DNA of 64,000 bases, taken from contig NC_092190.1 of assembly GCF_043641665.1 (NCBI RefSeq), positions 17,352,048 through 17,416,047 on the forward strand, written 5' to 3'. Source of the stretch: Enoplosus armatus (taxonomy: Eukaryota > Chordata > Actinopteri > Centrarchiformes > Enoplosidae). Of the stretch, positions 12,961 through 28,458 are shown one piece after another. Both the position numbers and the translations under genes were made by a program. Every line of letters starts with the position of its first letter. The stretch's first letter is position 1. The notes beneath the pieces are model-generated. The model was given only the letters and a program-made list of their open reading frames with translations. It did not search any database and was not told where the DNA came from.

Positions 12961-13020
12961 ATGTGTCTCGCGGAGCTGGTCGTGTGGAGGTCGAGACTGG
13001 ACTCGGGGTTGTTTTTTTAG
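12961..13020 (+). CDS. Upstream ORF in the tsc22d1 leader (19 codons)
   Basis: An ATG at 12961 opens a 19-codon frame that stops at 13018-13020, 13 bases before the tsc22d1 start codon at 13034. A two-codon frame (ATG at 12879, then AGC TGA) lies further upstream. If transcription starts before 12961, ribosomes would meet this short frame first, which could reduce or regulate initiation at the main start. The peptide itself is not recognised. Confidence 0.4.
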   Translation: MCLAELVVWRSRLDSGLFF

Positions 13021-13033
13021 CGGACTGTGAAAC

Positions 13034-15085
13034 ATGACCAGCATGAATTCGCCGTGCTACACCGTGGCTATGGATCTAGGCGTCTGCCAGCTGAGAAATT
13101 TCTCCATATCGTTTCTGTCGTCGCTATTGAGCGCAGAGAGCTCGCACGTCAAGCTCGACAATAGGTAAATACTGTGTTGGGGATACTGTGTGGGAGCGCT
13201 GTCCTCTGTATTCAGGGCTCAGCTCCCTTCACTTGCACCAGTAATGTCATCGCTGTGTGATGGAGGCAGTGCTCAGTTGATGGATGCTACAGTATCAGCA
13301 CCACTGCCATAAACGCTTTGTAGGAAAGGGCATTAGGACTTGTTCCACAATGACACCAGGGCGTTGATTTAATAGAAATTTCCAGAGGCTTCCTGTAACA
13401 ACCCACATTTCTATAAAGGGAAGAAAGGCTGGTTCGCCATAGGCTGCGGCTCTCCTTTTTTTTTTTTTGTATTACAACACCGATCGGTTTAAAATGTGTT
13501 ATTAATTTCTATTTTCTTCTTTTGCAGCTCGTCAGGAGCCAGCGTTGTGGCCATAGACAACAAGATTGAACAAGCAATGGTGAGTTTTCAACTTGTTTCT
13601 CTCTTTACACTTCGGAAAATGTTACAGAGGCTTTAAATCCATAGTATTATATGGGATGGATGTTTGTTTGAAAGATAGGACTTAATTTGGGAATATATTC
13701 AGGGATAGGAGACTTATTGTGATGAAGTAGTACATTGCATTCCGTTACATGCTGTTTGGTTATCTGCGTAGTTTTGTGCGGGACAGGGACAATAGTGTAT
13801 TCATTTAAATATCTGGCAACAAAGCAATAAAGGAAGCTTTTGTTTATTACTGTGGAGTAAAATGAATGTTACCTGGTATTGTACCGTGCTGGGTACTTTA
13901 AGAAATAACCGTGTAAGTTACGATAGGGCCGAAATACAGTTTGTGCTAATGTGAAAGTGGTTAGCTTAAATGTAGCTGGATGGAAACTAACCTACCGGTT
14001 CCCCCAAGCCAACCGCTTCAGACAACGTCACGGACGACTTATTTAAGTGGCTTTTTTTTATATCAGTGCAACAAATGTGCTGGCTCACTCGTGGTATTAT
14101 AAAATCAGGTCTGGGAACTCAGAGCCTCTTTCCCAGGAAACCGATCGGAGTTTTATTTTCTGTTTCACTGTCTCTGTTGTTGTCGCTGCTGTCAGCGCTG
14201 TTGCTAGGCAAACTTGAAGGCTCACACGCCTGGTTATAAATATCTCGGCCTCTGATTGGCCCACGCTTAAATGTGGGCAAGCCCAATGACGTAGCACCTG
14301 GGAATACTCTGTTTTTTATCACATATTATCACCAGATTAGATTTGATATGGAATCATTTTTAAAGATCTGTTTCCACCTCTGCCATGATGCATGTATAGT
14401 TTGTAATATCTGTAAGCAACAATCATTTTGTACATATTATTTGTGGTTCTTTGTGGTTCAATCACACATTTCAGTACTGAATATGTTGGCAGCACTGTTA
14501 ATCATTCATATAATAGATAAAAAAAATGCTTTTAAATGCTCTTTTGTCACATAAGTGCGATTTCCCTCCTTTGGACCAGGACCGCATATGAGTTTCTTTT
14601 TCATTTCTTGGCATTTTTGTTACTAGTGTTAGATTTATTTCTTCTATGTAATCTAATTTCTGGCATCATGAAACACCTGAGACACAAAGAATTTGCTGTA
14701 CTGGGCCATAGGTTAGATAAGGTTGAGAAGCTTTGGGTTAGTGCCTGACTCTTCTTTTATGTGAATTTGATGATGTTTTCCTGTAGTCATAAACCCATAT
14801 CTCTGTCCGTCTCAGGACCTGGTGAAGAGTCACCTGATGTACGCCGTGCGTGAGGAGGTGGAGGTCCTAAAGGAGCAGATCAAGGAGCTGATCGAGCGCA
14901 ACTCCCAGTTGGAGCAGGAGAACACCCTGCTGAAGACACTGGCCAGCCCAGAGCAGATGGCCCAGTTCCAGGCCCAGGTTCAGACCGGCTCCCCGCCTGC
15001 CCCTCCGACTGCTGCCACACCGGGACCCCCAAGCGCCGCCACCCTCGCCCAGCCCACCTCGCACAGCTCTGGCCCTTCGGCGTAG
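13034..15085 (+). CDS. tsc22d1: TSC22 domain family protein 1, short isoform
   Basis: This gene encodes a leucine-zipper transcriptional regulator of the TGF-beta-stimulated clone 22 family, which dimerises with other TSC22 proteins. Coding exons are 13034-13164, 13528-13579 and 14816-15085, with GTAAAT and GTGAGT donors and CAG acceptors, giving 150 aa. The start ATG has A at -3. The N-terminus carries the short-isoform signature ([20 protein letters not shown]), exon 2 reads [17 protein letters not shown], and the TSC-box follows ([18 protein letters not shown], residues 62-79). Leucines at 79, 86, 93 and 100 form a perfect heptad zipper. The Pro/Thr/Ala-rich tail (QTGSPPAP to SGPSA) fits TSC22D1 better than TSC22D3/GILZ. 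Human TSC22D1 short isoform is 144 aa by memory. The neighbouring serp2 supports the name. It is convergent with serp2. Long isoforms would use exons outside the window. Confidence 0.95.
14200..14260. promoter_or_regulatory. Possible intronic promoter/enhancer module in tsc22d1 intron 2
   Basis: This segment combines a near X-box (GTTGCTAGGCAAAC at 14200-14213, one base off consensus), a TATA-like GTTATAAATATC (about 14231-14242) and an inverted CCAAT (GATTGG, about 14252). Just beyond it is TGACGTA, a CRE-like half-site near 14288. The clustering suggests an enhancer or alternative promoter within the intron. No exon start is visible. Confidence 0.3.
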
Positions 15086-16560
15086 CCCGGTCTGCACAGA
15101 CAGACAGACAGACTGACTGACTGACAGTTTTTTTGGAGTTCTGCTACAGCAGCAGAGCTAAACTTTGCCTTCTACAGCAGGAGGTGACGCTGTTAAGACA
15201 AGAATTTGCACATATTTATCTCTCAGAAGGATGCAGCCAGCGGGACGAGCGTTGCAGGGCTGCACGGCACAGTGGGGGGTGACAATCTTGAGATACTGTA
15301 TGGGGGGTGGTTGGTGTCGGAGAAGGATTGAATCATCGAACATTTGCCAAATAACCCTTGGACATATCAACTAGAATGTCTTACCAAGAAGAAACAAAAG
15401 AGCTGATCAGTGGCGACAATATACTTAACTATAGATTTAAAAAAAAAAATCACTGTGCCTGTGTCTGGATTTTAAGTGATGTCGATTTAACTGATGACGG
15501 CAACAGAGGAGTAGGAGCTGGAGGATTGTATTGGTTGTTACTTTTTTTGCTGAATGATGTAAATAAAAGTGGTTCTCTCCCAAGGCTAGATCCTAAAGTT
15601 ACAGGTTGAGAGATTTGAGAGAGAGATGGAGAAAAAAAAGCCTTCTCAGAGTGACAAATGAAGAATGTGAGCAATTATTATCACGACAACGTCCCCATCT
15701 GGAATGGGGGAGTCGGGGGGGTGGGGGGTGGGAGGGCATTTTGAACAACACTTGACAGAATTGATGATGTTACTTCAACTGTGGGTTGGTGGGACGAACA
15801 AAAACGGTTTCTTATGGAGAGGATGATATTCTATTTCAGTATTTCACTTTCAAGCTCCTCATTTTGCCCTTGACAAAGCTCATCATTGCTGTTTTCTCAA
15901 CCCTGCAGTGGCATGTAATTCAAACCTTATTTGACAGGGTTGAGACATTGGGCTAAGCTGCATTTTCTCTTTTCCTAACAGTTTGATGGGCAGAAGATGA
16001 TGTATATTTCTGTATAGTGTAAGTACCATGTAAAATAGTGAGGGGAAGGAGAAAAACAACAGATGCTATCTTGGCCACACAGATTGGAGCGGGTTGAGCG
16101 AAGAATGTGCTGGTCTTGCCCGGTCTGTGTCGTCTATTTTTAATGCTGTATTTTCAAGACTGTGGATCGACAGGAGTTTAGGTTATTTAACTGACAACAC
16201 ACAGCCGACATTGTCAATAGCCCTTACTGCAACATTAACTCTTACTGTTAAACCATCTTCACCTGGCTCTTTTTTTTTTCTTTCTGGAGTATTGCACCTT
16301 TATGATTTGTTTCTTACTTTTGACAGTGAAGTACTTCTGGATGAACAATATCTTAAAACTCAACATTTAAAAGAACAAAAAAACAAAAACAAATACAAAC
16401 TCTGAAGCTGTATTTTCTTTTTCATTCTGTGTATGAGTTGTATGCTCATGTTCTGTGCATGTTTCTGCAAAGACCGGATGAGATATTGTAACATACATAC
16501 CACAATTGCACTTGATAGCTGCACTTCACAACTTTCAATAAACATGCTTAAGGAAGAATA
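15086..16560 (+). other. tsc22d1: tsc22d1 3' UTR with poly(A) signal
   Basis: The sequence after the stop codon stays A/T-rich and non-coding to a canonical AATAAA at 16537-16542, which probably defines the 3' end near 16560. That gives a UTR of about 1.47 kb. A poly-T-like run (about 16269) and a G-run near 15710-15735 are the only notable low-complexity parts. The exact cleavage site is inferred. Confidence 0.65.
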
Positions 16561-17339
16561 ACCACCTGGTCACCCTGTCTTTCTTATTCTTCCTCATGGC
16601 TGCTGAGCTCCGTCAGTCTGGCGGGTGTGACCGCACCGAGCCTCTGAGTGCTCACAGGCACTTTGTCTCTATGAGAATCCAGTCACGTGGAGTCATGCTG
16701 CTTCCTACATGCGTGGTATGTAGAGTCTCTGTTATTGAATGACTGCCTACTATGTTGTTGAACCCTCTTGTTAGTAGAGAGGTAAAAGCCACGGCCAAGT
16801 GGTGTTTGGATTGAAGCTGCTACTGGGTGGCCTTTTCTGATTTTCATTTAGATTAAATTAAGGTTCAACCAAAAACATTTGGAAATGCTTACATTCCTGA
16901 TAATTTCCTAGGAAGTTTGGTACCACTTAATGGTGGAATTTCAATAATTTGTCTACAGGGTAAGCATACCATTCAACATACAGTATATTAGGAATAAGAT
17001 TTACAACAATCAACGATTGCGGCTATGAGACCTCCTGTACTATATAATACATGCTCTTCTTCATGAGTGACTGTGATACACATGCCTCAGATGTTGCATA
17101 AAACATGATTCTTTGATGTCTCACGTTTCTCTGATGCTGCTACATATTGTTTATGTCATGTTGTAGCATGGTCCATTTAGGCTTAGCTAATGTTGCCATA
17201 CAGTTATAGTACAGCTACTACTTTAATTGATGGAGCCCTCATCTACTACAGCCAAACCCCAACAGGTTGTGAATATGTGTGTGCAGTTAAACACAGGGAG
17301 AAAAGCAGGAGTAAAACTGTGCTCCCTAAATACTTGACA

Positions 17340-17425
17340 TTTATTTGAAAAAAGATTCTTCTCACATAACACAGACAAATACTTAAACAGACAGATATGG
17401 CACATTGTCAGCAGGAATCACAGGC

Positions 17426-17487
<62 letters not shown>

Positions 17488-17784
17488 TCAAATGAGTGAT
17501 GAGACACACATGTTCTCCAGCCGGCGTGGTTTTAGACTGTCCATAGAAAAGCTGTCGGTACCACAGACTGCAACACTGTAAACGCTGATCGAGGGCAGGG
17601 CGATGTCCCAAGGAGGGGCTGGTGGAGGCGGTGGTCGGGGGGAAGCTTCTCTCTCTGAGATCTGCTGGATCCAAAGCTTTGGCGTCAGTCTCTGGGCCTC
17701 TGGAAGGGGTCGGGGGTGTGCAGGTGTGGGTTTAGCCAGGCTCGGGGGGGAGGGGCTTGGGGGGGTCCGCAGGCTCTTTCTGGA
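17340..17784 (-). other. serp2: serp2 3' UTR with poly(A) signal and (TG)n tract
   Basis: Downstream of the serp2 stop on the minus strand, an AATAAA reads at 17345-17340, giving a UTR of about 440 bases. A CA run at 17428-17483 would be (UG)28 in the serp2 transcript. About 0.8 kb separates this signal from the tsc22d1 poly(A) signal, so the genes are tail to tail without obvious overlap. Confidence 0.55.
17428..17483. repeat. (CA)28 microsatellite
   Basis: Uninterrupted CA run within the inferred serp2 3' UTR. Confidence 0.97.
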
Positions 17785-20660
<2,876 letters not shown>

Positions 20661-21597
20661 TTACAAAACCGCAGCTGGTGAATTTGTATTCGACAGATTC
20701 TTTTTTGTCGTGTTCCCCAAACTCTCACAGCAACGTAAATGTGAAGTGTTTGTCAAAACGTTTATTCTGAAGGTAATCACAGGAAGTTAGGTGGCTCATT
20801 TTGGGTGTCTTCACACAGCTCCTCTTTGCACCTGGCGGAGATGAGCGCGTGGCCAGGGGCGCGCTTCAGTCATCGATAATGGACGATAATTGATTACATT
20901 TGTGGGGTCGGGGGTAAAGAAATCATGACAAGTCTGTTCTGTCACTACCATGCGGTTGACAAAGTAAACTGCACAAACACTTGTAGTCTGGAGGAATGTT
21001 TCAAAGAAGATGCTGCTGTAATTGACCCCTGTGGGAAATTCACATGTTACAGCTCTGTACAAGGCACAGGCTAAGATGTAAAGAAGCAGATTAAGACCAA
21101 TTTAAATGAAACTAAAGAAATTACATTGAAAAGCTATGGTCTACACACAGAGAAGAATATCTGTGCAATATGCATAATATGCAACAATAGAGCAGAATAG
21201 TTCTTCTCCTCTTCATGGTAGGATTTAATCATTCAATTTCATTTTTGATTGTTATTACTGCTAGGTTTTTATTTCTTTTCTTTTTGATTAAACTCTGTAT
21301 GGGGAACTGAGTGTTGCTGGACTATTCAGGAACTGATGCTTATTTGTGTCTCAAACGTCAAGCTGCGGCTGCCTTGTGTGTATTTATTTTTTGTATTATG
21401 TTGTGTATATCTGTGATTTGTTGTGGATTATATTCAGTGTTTTTTTTTATTTGTGTGTGGGCGTTCTGATCTGTTTTGATTTTGTATCTCTTGACATATG
21501 GAGGAGGATACACACTATGACCAATCCAATTACAAACAGGAGAATCGTTTAAAAAAAACAACGAAAAGAAATCAGAAGATCAAAAAACAAATTAATA

Positions 21598-21690
21598 TAC
21601 ACTCAGTAAGTACACCATCTTAAACTACTGCAGTGTAATTCAACAGTCCTGTTATTATTTCTACCTTCATGAAGGTTCAAATGTTCAGCA
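21598..21690 (+). repeat. Dispersed repeat family M, copy 2 (left half)
   Basis: AAGTACACC, then CAACAGTCCTGTTATTA and CCTTCATGAAGGTTC match the order of motifs at 47968-48010 and, reversed, 54842-54882. Confidence 0.45.
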
Positions 21691-22211
21691 CCACAAATTA
21701 CAGCCTCCAAAACGACCCCAAAGTTAATCAACATTACAACACAACACACAAAGAAGCTTCTAAGTTGGAAATTGCAGCCCCGGTGCAATATTTTTAATGA
21801 GACAGAATAATTGGAGTGAATGAATTATTCCAGTCCTAATTCCACACCACAACTCTGCACGCTCCAAGAGACTCCAGCCACTGAAGCACCTTAAATTATA
21901 GCCTTTATTTCTATGCATAAAGGGGAGAAATAACCGGTTGCTGGCGGGATCTTTTAAGCTCGGTATGATAAGCTGCAACTTTTTCCACATAATGTATGGC
22001 TTGCAAACAGTAGCCTTGTCCAGTAGATATCGTAATAAAAGCAAACAAATGGGACCAATATACATTTCAAACTAAAGGCCAGCGTGGTGAATGAGGACTC
22101 AGCTTTACTCGGTATGATGTGCACATGTTTCTGAATCAGTTACAGCTGACTTACATCATTCACTCCATCTGACAAGACGAGCAAGCTGTCTGCTCAAAGA
22201 GAAAGGAGGCC

Positions 22212-22221
22212 AGAGAGAGAG

Positions 22222-22254
<33 letters not shown>
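22212..22254. repeat. (AG)n microsatellite
   Basis: AG run with one C interruption. It ends five bases before a perfect X-box palindrome. Confidence 0.95.
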
Positions 22255-22258
<4 letters not shown>

Positions 22259-22259
<1 letters not shown>

Positions 22260-22271
22260 TTGCCTAGCAAC
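22259..22271. promoter_or_regulatory. RFX X-box palindrome (3)
   Basis: GTTGCCTAGCAAC matches the X-box consensus in both half-sites. It lies about 1.8 kb upstream of the serp2 start codon and right after a GA tract, so a distal serp2 element is one possibility. Function is inferred from the motif only. Confidence 0.5.
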
Positions 22272-22749
22272 TGTATTAACGGGTTTGCTTGGGGAGGGAC
22301 ACACAAACTCCACCAACAGGGAGAAGAAGAGATGGTCTGAACTCGTCTGGAGAGTGGATTGACACGTGTGTTACACTGAAGGGAAGGATCTTGTTGGTTT
22401 GTTGGTCTGATTATTGATTATTACTGATACTGATTATTAAACAATGCATGCAGCTTCATCACCAGGCAGAGTTACGTGTTGACAATCAGCAGTGCATCCA
22501 TCCACCCAGAACTTCAGAACTGCAGTGTCAGTGTCTGTGTCTGCAGTTGCCAAGTTTTGGCTTCACAAGCTCCTCCTGAAACCACAAAAAGTGTTTATGT
22601 CTCTCTTTATGTGTGAGAGAGAGTTCTCGTGAGGAAGCAAACAGAGGTCCTGGCTGCAGATCAAATGTCCTTGTGTGTTCAAAGTCACCATCAATGCATG
22701 ACCTGGATTTCAAGCTTCTCTCTTTCCCATCCCCGGGGTCTCCATTGTC

Positions 22750-22862
<113 letters not shown>

Positions 22863-25800
22863 ACCAAAGTTCTCCTGTAGGAACGAAGAGTATCAGTAAA
22901 CCAAGAACAACATGGACATGAATGACAGAGAGAGTAGAGGGAGGGGCTAGGACAGTAACAAAATATTACTTTTTTTCGCTGTATTCAGCTGAGATGAAAT
23001 GTTCAAACCCTAAAACATCAACACACTAATACATCCAATTCTCCATACATCTCTTTGACATCCAGATGTGATCATTTCTGCAATCAAACATCAATGAAAA
23101 AACTCCACCTGAGAAATCTGTACTGGTACTTTGTACTACAAAAAAAAACTAAAGTCTGCCTTACAGTAATGAATACAGGTATTTACACCCTTAAATGGAA
23201 TTAAAGTTAAAATAAATAAATAAAAATGCACATGATCTTTATTGATTTTAAAGTAGTGATTATCATACTGTTTGTTTTTGTGTATGATTTAATCTTATTC
23301 CAATTTTGTTTTTTGATGAATAAAGACTTATCTGTACATATATCTATATAAAAGGTTTATAACCAATGTCACGTGTTTATGTAGCTGGGTGTAAATTTAG
23401 TCAAATTCTCTCAGCACTTTGGTTTGCGTTTCCTGTCTCCGTATAAATCCTTCTTTACAACTTTCCTCAAACTCATGTTTTCCATCAGGCGGTGAGAAAA
23501 AAAATTGCTTGGAAAGGAGGAAGGACATCTTTTTTCAGTTTTCAAAACCACCCTTTCCTGTCAAAATGGCCTTGAAATGAATACAGTAAGTTATACGCAA
23601 GAATGTGAGGGGGAAATGCAAACAAGGCTATGCTAAATGTACAACGTATTCATTTATCTACAGGTGGTCAAATGCACAGACCAGACGTCCTCCATTTGTT
23701 CAAACACTGTGTTTTAAATGTACACATGAATGATAAGAGAACGTGGCAGTAAACACTGATGTAAGTACAGAGTGACCTATATGTTCTTGCTTTCAGTTGG
23801 ACCAAACAAAATGCAGACAGCTGCGAGGACGCCGTTTACAGATGCTCTGGACGATAATTAGGCCAAAAATCTGCAGAAATGTTAACGTGAAGGCACATGC
23901 ACGTGCAACACAGCAGCTGTAGTGGACTTTAACAGGGGAAACATCTGACATCTCATCCTCGCGTCAGGGAAGCACATTAAAATAAATACAATGCTTAATT
24001 TAATTTGAAGTGAATTTCTCCTGCGGTGCAAAGCTGCCCTTCATCCGTTGTCACTTGAAAGCACCTCCATTGTAAGAAAACCCCACCCAGACTAGCCTTG
24101 TTTTGGATCTGTTTTCAGAGTGTAACATTGAGAATGTTTGACCTAAATTCTGTCTTGTTTACCTCAAACCTGCTCCTCTAATTACAGCCCAAACGCACCT
24201 TGCAGAGCAGAAACACGTAGTTTAACCGCTGCACGAGAGGAGGGTAAATAGCAGTTAACGCTAGCAAAATAAACCAGAAACGTGAGGGATGAATTCAGGT
24301 AAAGAGAGACGAGGGTGGGGCATCGGTGGAGGAGGGAAGGAAATGTTTGATGTCTGCATGTGAGGGTGTGACATGAACAAAATAAGCTCTGTATGAAAAC
24401 ATATAGGCGGGTTGCTGGGTTGAAACTCATTACGTCCCAAACAAGCCCCCTTCTTTTCTTTTGATTGCCAGGCTCATTTGCTGACCCACTGCCACTGGCC
24501 TTGATGCTGCCGGTGCCAGACAGAGCTTCATCTGTCATTTCACATGCAGTCTCCAACACACCAGCAGCTCTGCTATGTTCAGTCTATTTCATATCAGCAA
24601 ACATTGATGTCTAATCTCATTGCTGTCAGCATCAGTAAATCACTGAATCCACCAGTGCTGCTGTCATGAATTGGAAACAACACTAACTTTTCCTGCCGTG
24701 AGCACGGGCCTTTAACAGTGCTGGAAAAGCCAAGAAAACCTCCAGCTGTGTGTTTTTTCCAAAACAAAGTCAAATACATGGGCAGGACTTCCACTCCCAA
24801 AATTAGAAAAACCTGCCAGTGAAAATATTTACTATTAACTATAATTCTCCAGGGAGCTCCAACATACACAATGCATTTGGTACATGCCATGGAAATAACA
24901 TGTCCAGTTTCTCACAAATATATACAAATATGGTCAGCACACATCATTTTATCCTCTTCTAGATTTGTCAAGCCTCTCTGCTAAGTTTGGGATGCAATGT
25001 CCTTCTTCATGTTAATTAATAGCCCATTTGTAATGTAAAAATTGTAAGTTTTATGCACCTTGCTAGCTTACTAGAAATACTTGAAAAACTAGTTTGTGAC
25101 CACTATTATGTGTGGGTCCCCGTTTAGTTTGTTTATGTGCACGAGGATGCACAAGCATGCAGGAGAGCTAGTGGTTTCACACTATTCCACTGATAAACAG
25201 GCAGCATGTCAAGAAACACAGTAATGTGCCAACAATGGCAGGGAGGATTCATGGAGGTAAACAATGCAGGTTTCAAACTTTAAACTTCAAAAAAGACATG
25301 AAGAAGCGCTCAAGGACACATGCAAAGCACCTGGATGTAAGCTTTGTTTCCACTCCACAGGGCACCTTAAACAGCAACAAACATATTGTACATTAGGACG
25401 ATTTATTGGCTGGATGCAGTGACTTCATGGTGACAACAGGAAGTCACTGCTGCTGGCTGAGAAACACACCACACATAACACCCCATAAAACAACCAATTG
25501 TTGTTTTTACACTTTGTTTTTTGTACATTTCAACAAACAAGATCTAATGTGGATTTTGTTACCTTTGAACAGATCCAGGCTTGCTCTTTCCAGTCTTTAA
25601 GCTAAGCTACGCTAACCACCTGCTTTATACTGAGGTATTTTGAATACAGTTTCATATTCTGGTGTTTTTATTTCTCTTTATTGTAAAATCATATATCTAT
25701 CATTTATGTCATCACTTCATGACATATTCTCACTAAATAAACAGTTTTCAACAATAATCTAACTGCATCACACATCTTATGAGGCGAGGATGACACTGAC

Positions 25801-28421
25801 TGGCTGACATCTGATTTCAAGTGAAAGGCTTTTGTAGGCTTCATATAACCGTCTCACCCTGGAGGACAGACAAGGGAAAAGTGATTAATTCAGTGATATG
25901 AAGGTCATTTGGTGTTCTTTTGGTGAACTGAGTCACTTATTACCTGGTAAATGATTGGCTGCATTTTGTACACTCAGAGAACACATTACAAACTTGAATC
26001 AATATGGTATTTCTCAAAAAGGAGGATTTCACAGTGCGTCACAGGAAGGCACGAAATCAGAACAGTGAATCATACAACATGAGGAGGGAATGAAAATAGG
26101 AAGCAAAAGAGCACCGGTTTAAAATAAAACAGAGGGATAAATATATACGTGACCACAACGCAGACATGATTTTCCAAAAGTGAAGTATCTCCATACAAGA
26201 AAACCAAAAGGAGCAGAATAAATCCTGGCATCCCACTCACCTAAACTGGTTCAACTGTCCCCTGAGACTGGCAGAGTGAGGTGTAGCAGTGCTCTGCACC
26301 CCACCCCCACCCTCTTCTGCTATGTGACCCACTTTGAATGCCATACTCAAGGACTGCCTTAAGATGTGTGTGTGTGTGTGTGTGGTGTTTGCAGTTTTTC
26401 GACTCTAGATGTTCTCGTAAATGTATAATAAAAAAGAACCTAAAATATGCCACTACAACACACACAAAATAATTTCATCCAGTAAGAATGTAGAATAACT
26501 ATAAATTATATGAATTATATATACATATTGAAAATAATCAAATTATACAAACATTATACATATACATAATGCAGCAGCAAAAATTAATAAATCATTTTTT
26601 ATGGAGCAAAATTAGCTAACAATTTTTTTTGTGTTTTCCTGTGACACACTGGATAATTTATGACCAATGAACCTACAGTTCTTGTTTACTAAAGCCTTCA
26701 TGCTATTTAAAAATATCACATTAAGAAAAGTGGCTTTTGTAAACTTACACTCCAACACTCCAGCTCTTAGTCAGATCAGCCGATATCACCTCTGAGCGTC
26801 CAGGACACTTTTTATTTATTCACAGGGGATAATGGAAGTCATCCGAGATGTATGAGACCAAGGTGACTTTGTTTTGTACCCCAATGTGTCCCTTATGGGT
26901 GGTTGCAATGCTGAAGAAACATATCTGCTTGCACGTTTCATAAATATATGGGGGCATATGTTGAGGAGAAAACTGGTAGTCTAGCACTAACAGTGAAAAA
27001 AGATGGAGATGTTGGTCTTTCTTAAGCTTATTATATCATTTTTTTTACACACACCTCTTACCCATGATGCTGACGTCATGTTTTATCCTTGCTATATTTA
27101 TTTATTGATTTTACTGACCACTTTTTCATTGTCAAAACTAAGCTGCTGATGATGTTCGCCTCGGTACCTGGCAACATCTGCGGGTCCTGGGTGGATGTAT
27201 AAATTCTTTTGAACCAGGACATACAGTGTCTCCAACCTTTTAGGCCACAACGTCTCATTTTTAGACATAACACAAACATTCTTTCACTAAATATCAGACT
27301 CTGTTCCCCCTTTTGGATGGTTGCTATAAGTGATGATCTGACCAATCCGCAACGTTCAGTACCACAAACCCTAGATCTGCGGCCCAGGAGCCACACCTGA
27401 AACTAGACTCCTGCACTTGAAACGCAGGTGAAGTTCCTGAGTCCCAAAAACGCTTCCTGGATTCTTGGAAGTTCCTTTGGTCTAAAAGGGTTCATCTGAA
27501 ACCGGATTGACACACAAACACACACCCACATGCATGTGTTAAAACGCCACACATGGATGGACACGCACACTGGCTGATTTGCTCATGCCAGAGCGCAGAG
27601 TCACTTGTGCACCCGCCCACAGTATCTTCAGGGGCCCCGATTTACACTCTGCTTTTCAAACATGACGTTAATCTGCTCTCACTGTGACCTCATACATAAT
27701 CCAGCCAATGACAGACACCGTGATGAGTCAGACTCAGTATCACTTCCTCTCACTCATCCAACTTTCAGCAACAGCTACTCATCAGGTGAAGGTGCGGAAA
27801 TGGGTTTAATCTGTGTTGTTAAAACAACTTCCAAAGAATCTTAACTCAGGGTCCTCTCACTAGATTTTTCTCCAGGGCTTTTAACCACATGTCACAGTCT
27901 TCATCAGTGGCAGGGGTTTGCTAAGCTGTTGTGGAGATAGACAAAAGCAGGAGTTACATTTTCCCAACCTATACATGACCAGTTTATCACATGACCTAAA
28001 TTACATACTGAAGTCATGTGATCACAGCTGAGCACACACATCTGCTGATGAAGACTGAAAAAAACCTATTAAGTGGACCTTGAGTTAAGATTATTTTGTT
28101 GAATTACTATTTCAAGTGGTGGTAGCTCATCCCTCATTGTCCTGACGATTAGTACTCCCAACACTTCTTTGTTTGGGTCTTCTGGTGGTTATGTAGCTCC
28201 AGCTCGCTTCATGTTGTGCTGCTGTGTTGTGGCACAAAATCAGTGCGCTGGTTTAGCAGCTAACCGCTGCTGTTTGACTGACCAACCACTAGTTAAACAA
28301 AGCAGCCGCAGACAAAAGAAGCACAATGACGGCAGGCCTGAAAACCCGAGAGAACGCAAGAACAAGGGGCAAAGGGCACAGACACAAATACTCACTTACA
28401 GTACGTGTGAAGGCAAAGACG

Positions 28422-28428
<7 letters not shown>

Positions 28429-28457
<29 letters not shown>
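28429..28457. repeat. (AC)n microsatellite
   Basis: Uninterrupted run of about 14 units. Confidence 0.95.

Positions 28458-28458
<1 letters not shown>

Noticed and set aside
13034..15085. Identity as tsc22d3 (GILZ) or tsc22d2
   Set aside because: The N-terminal [15 protein letters not shown] pattern, QFQAQ..TGSPP tail and linkage to serp2 fit TSC22D1 better.
24182..24559. 125-codon minus-strand frame with EALSGTGSIKASGSG
   Set aside because: No family match, no splice-site support and no neighbouring exons; probably chance.
27076..27396. 106-codon minus-strand frame
   Set aside because: Might be transposon-derived, but I see no motif that would support a name.
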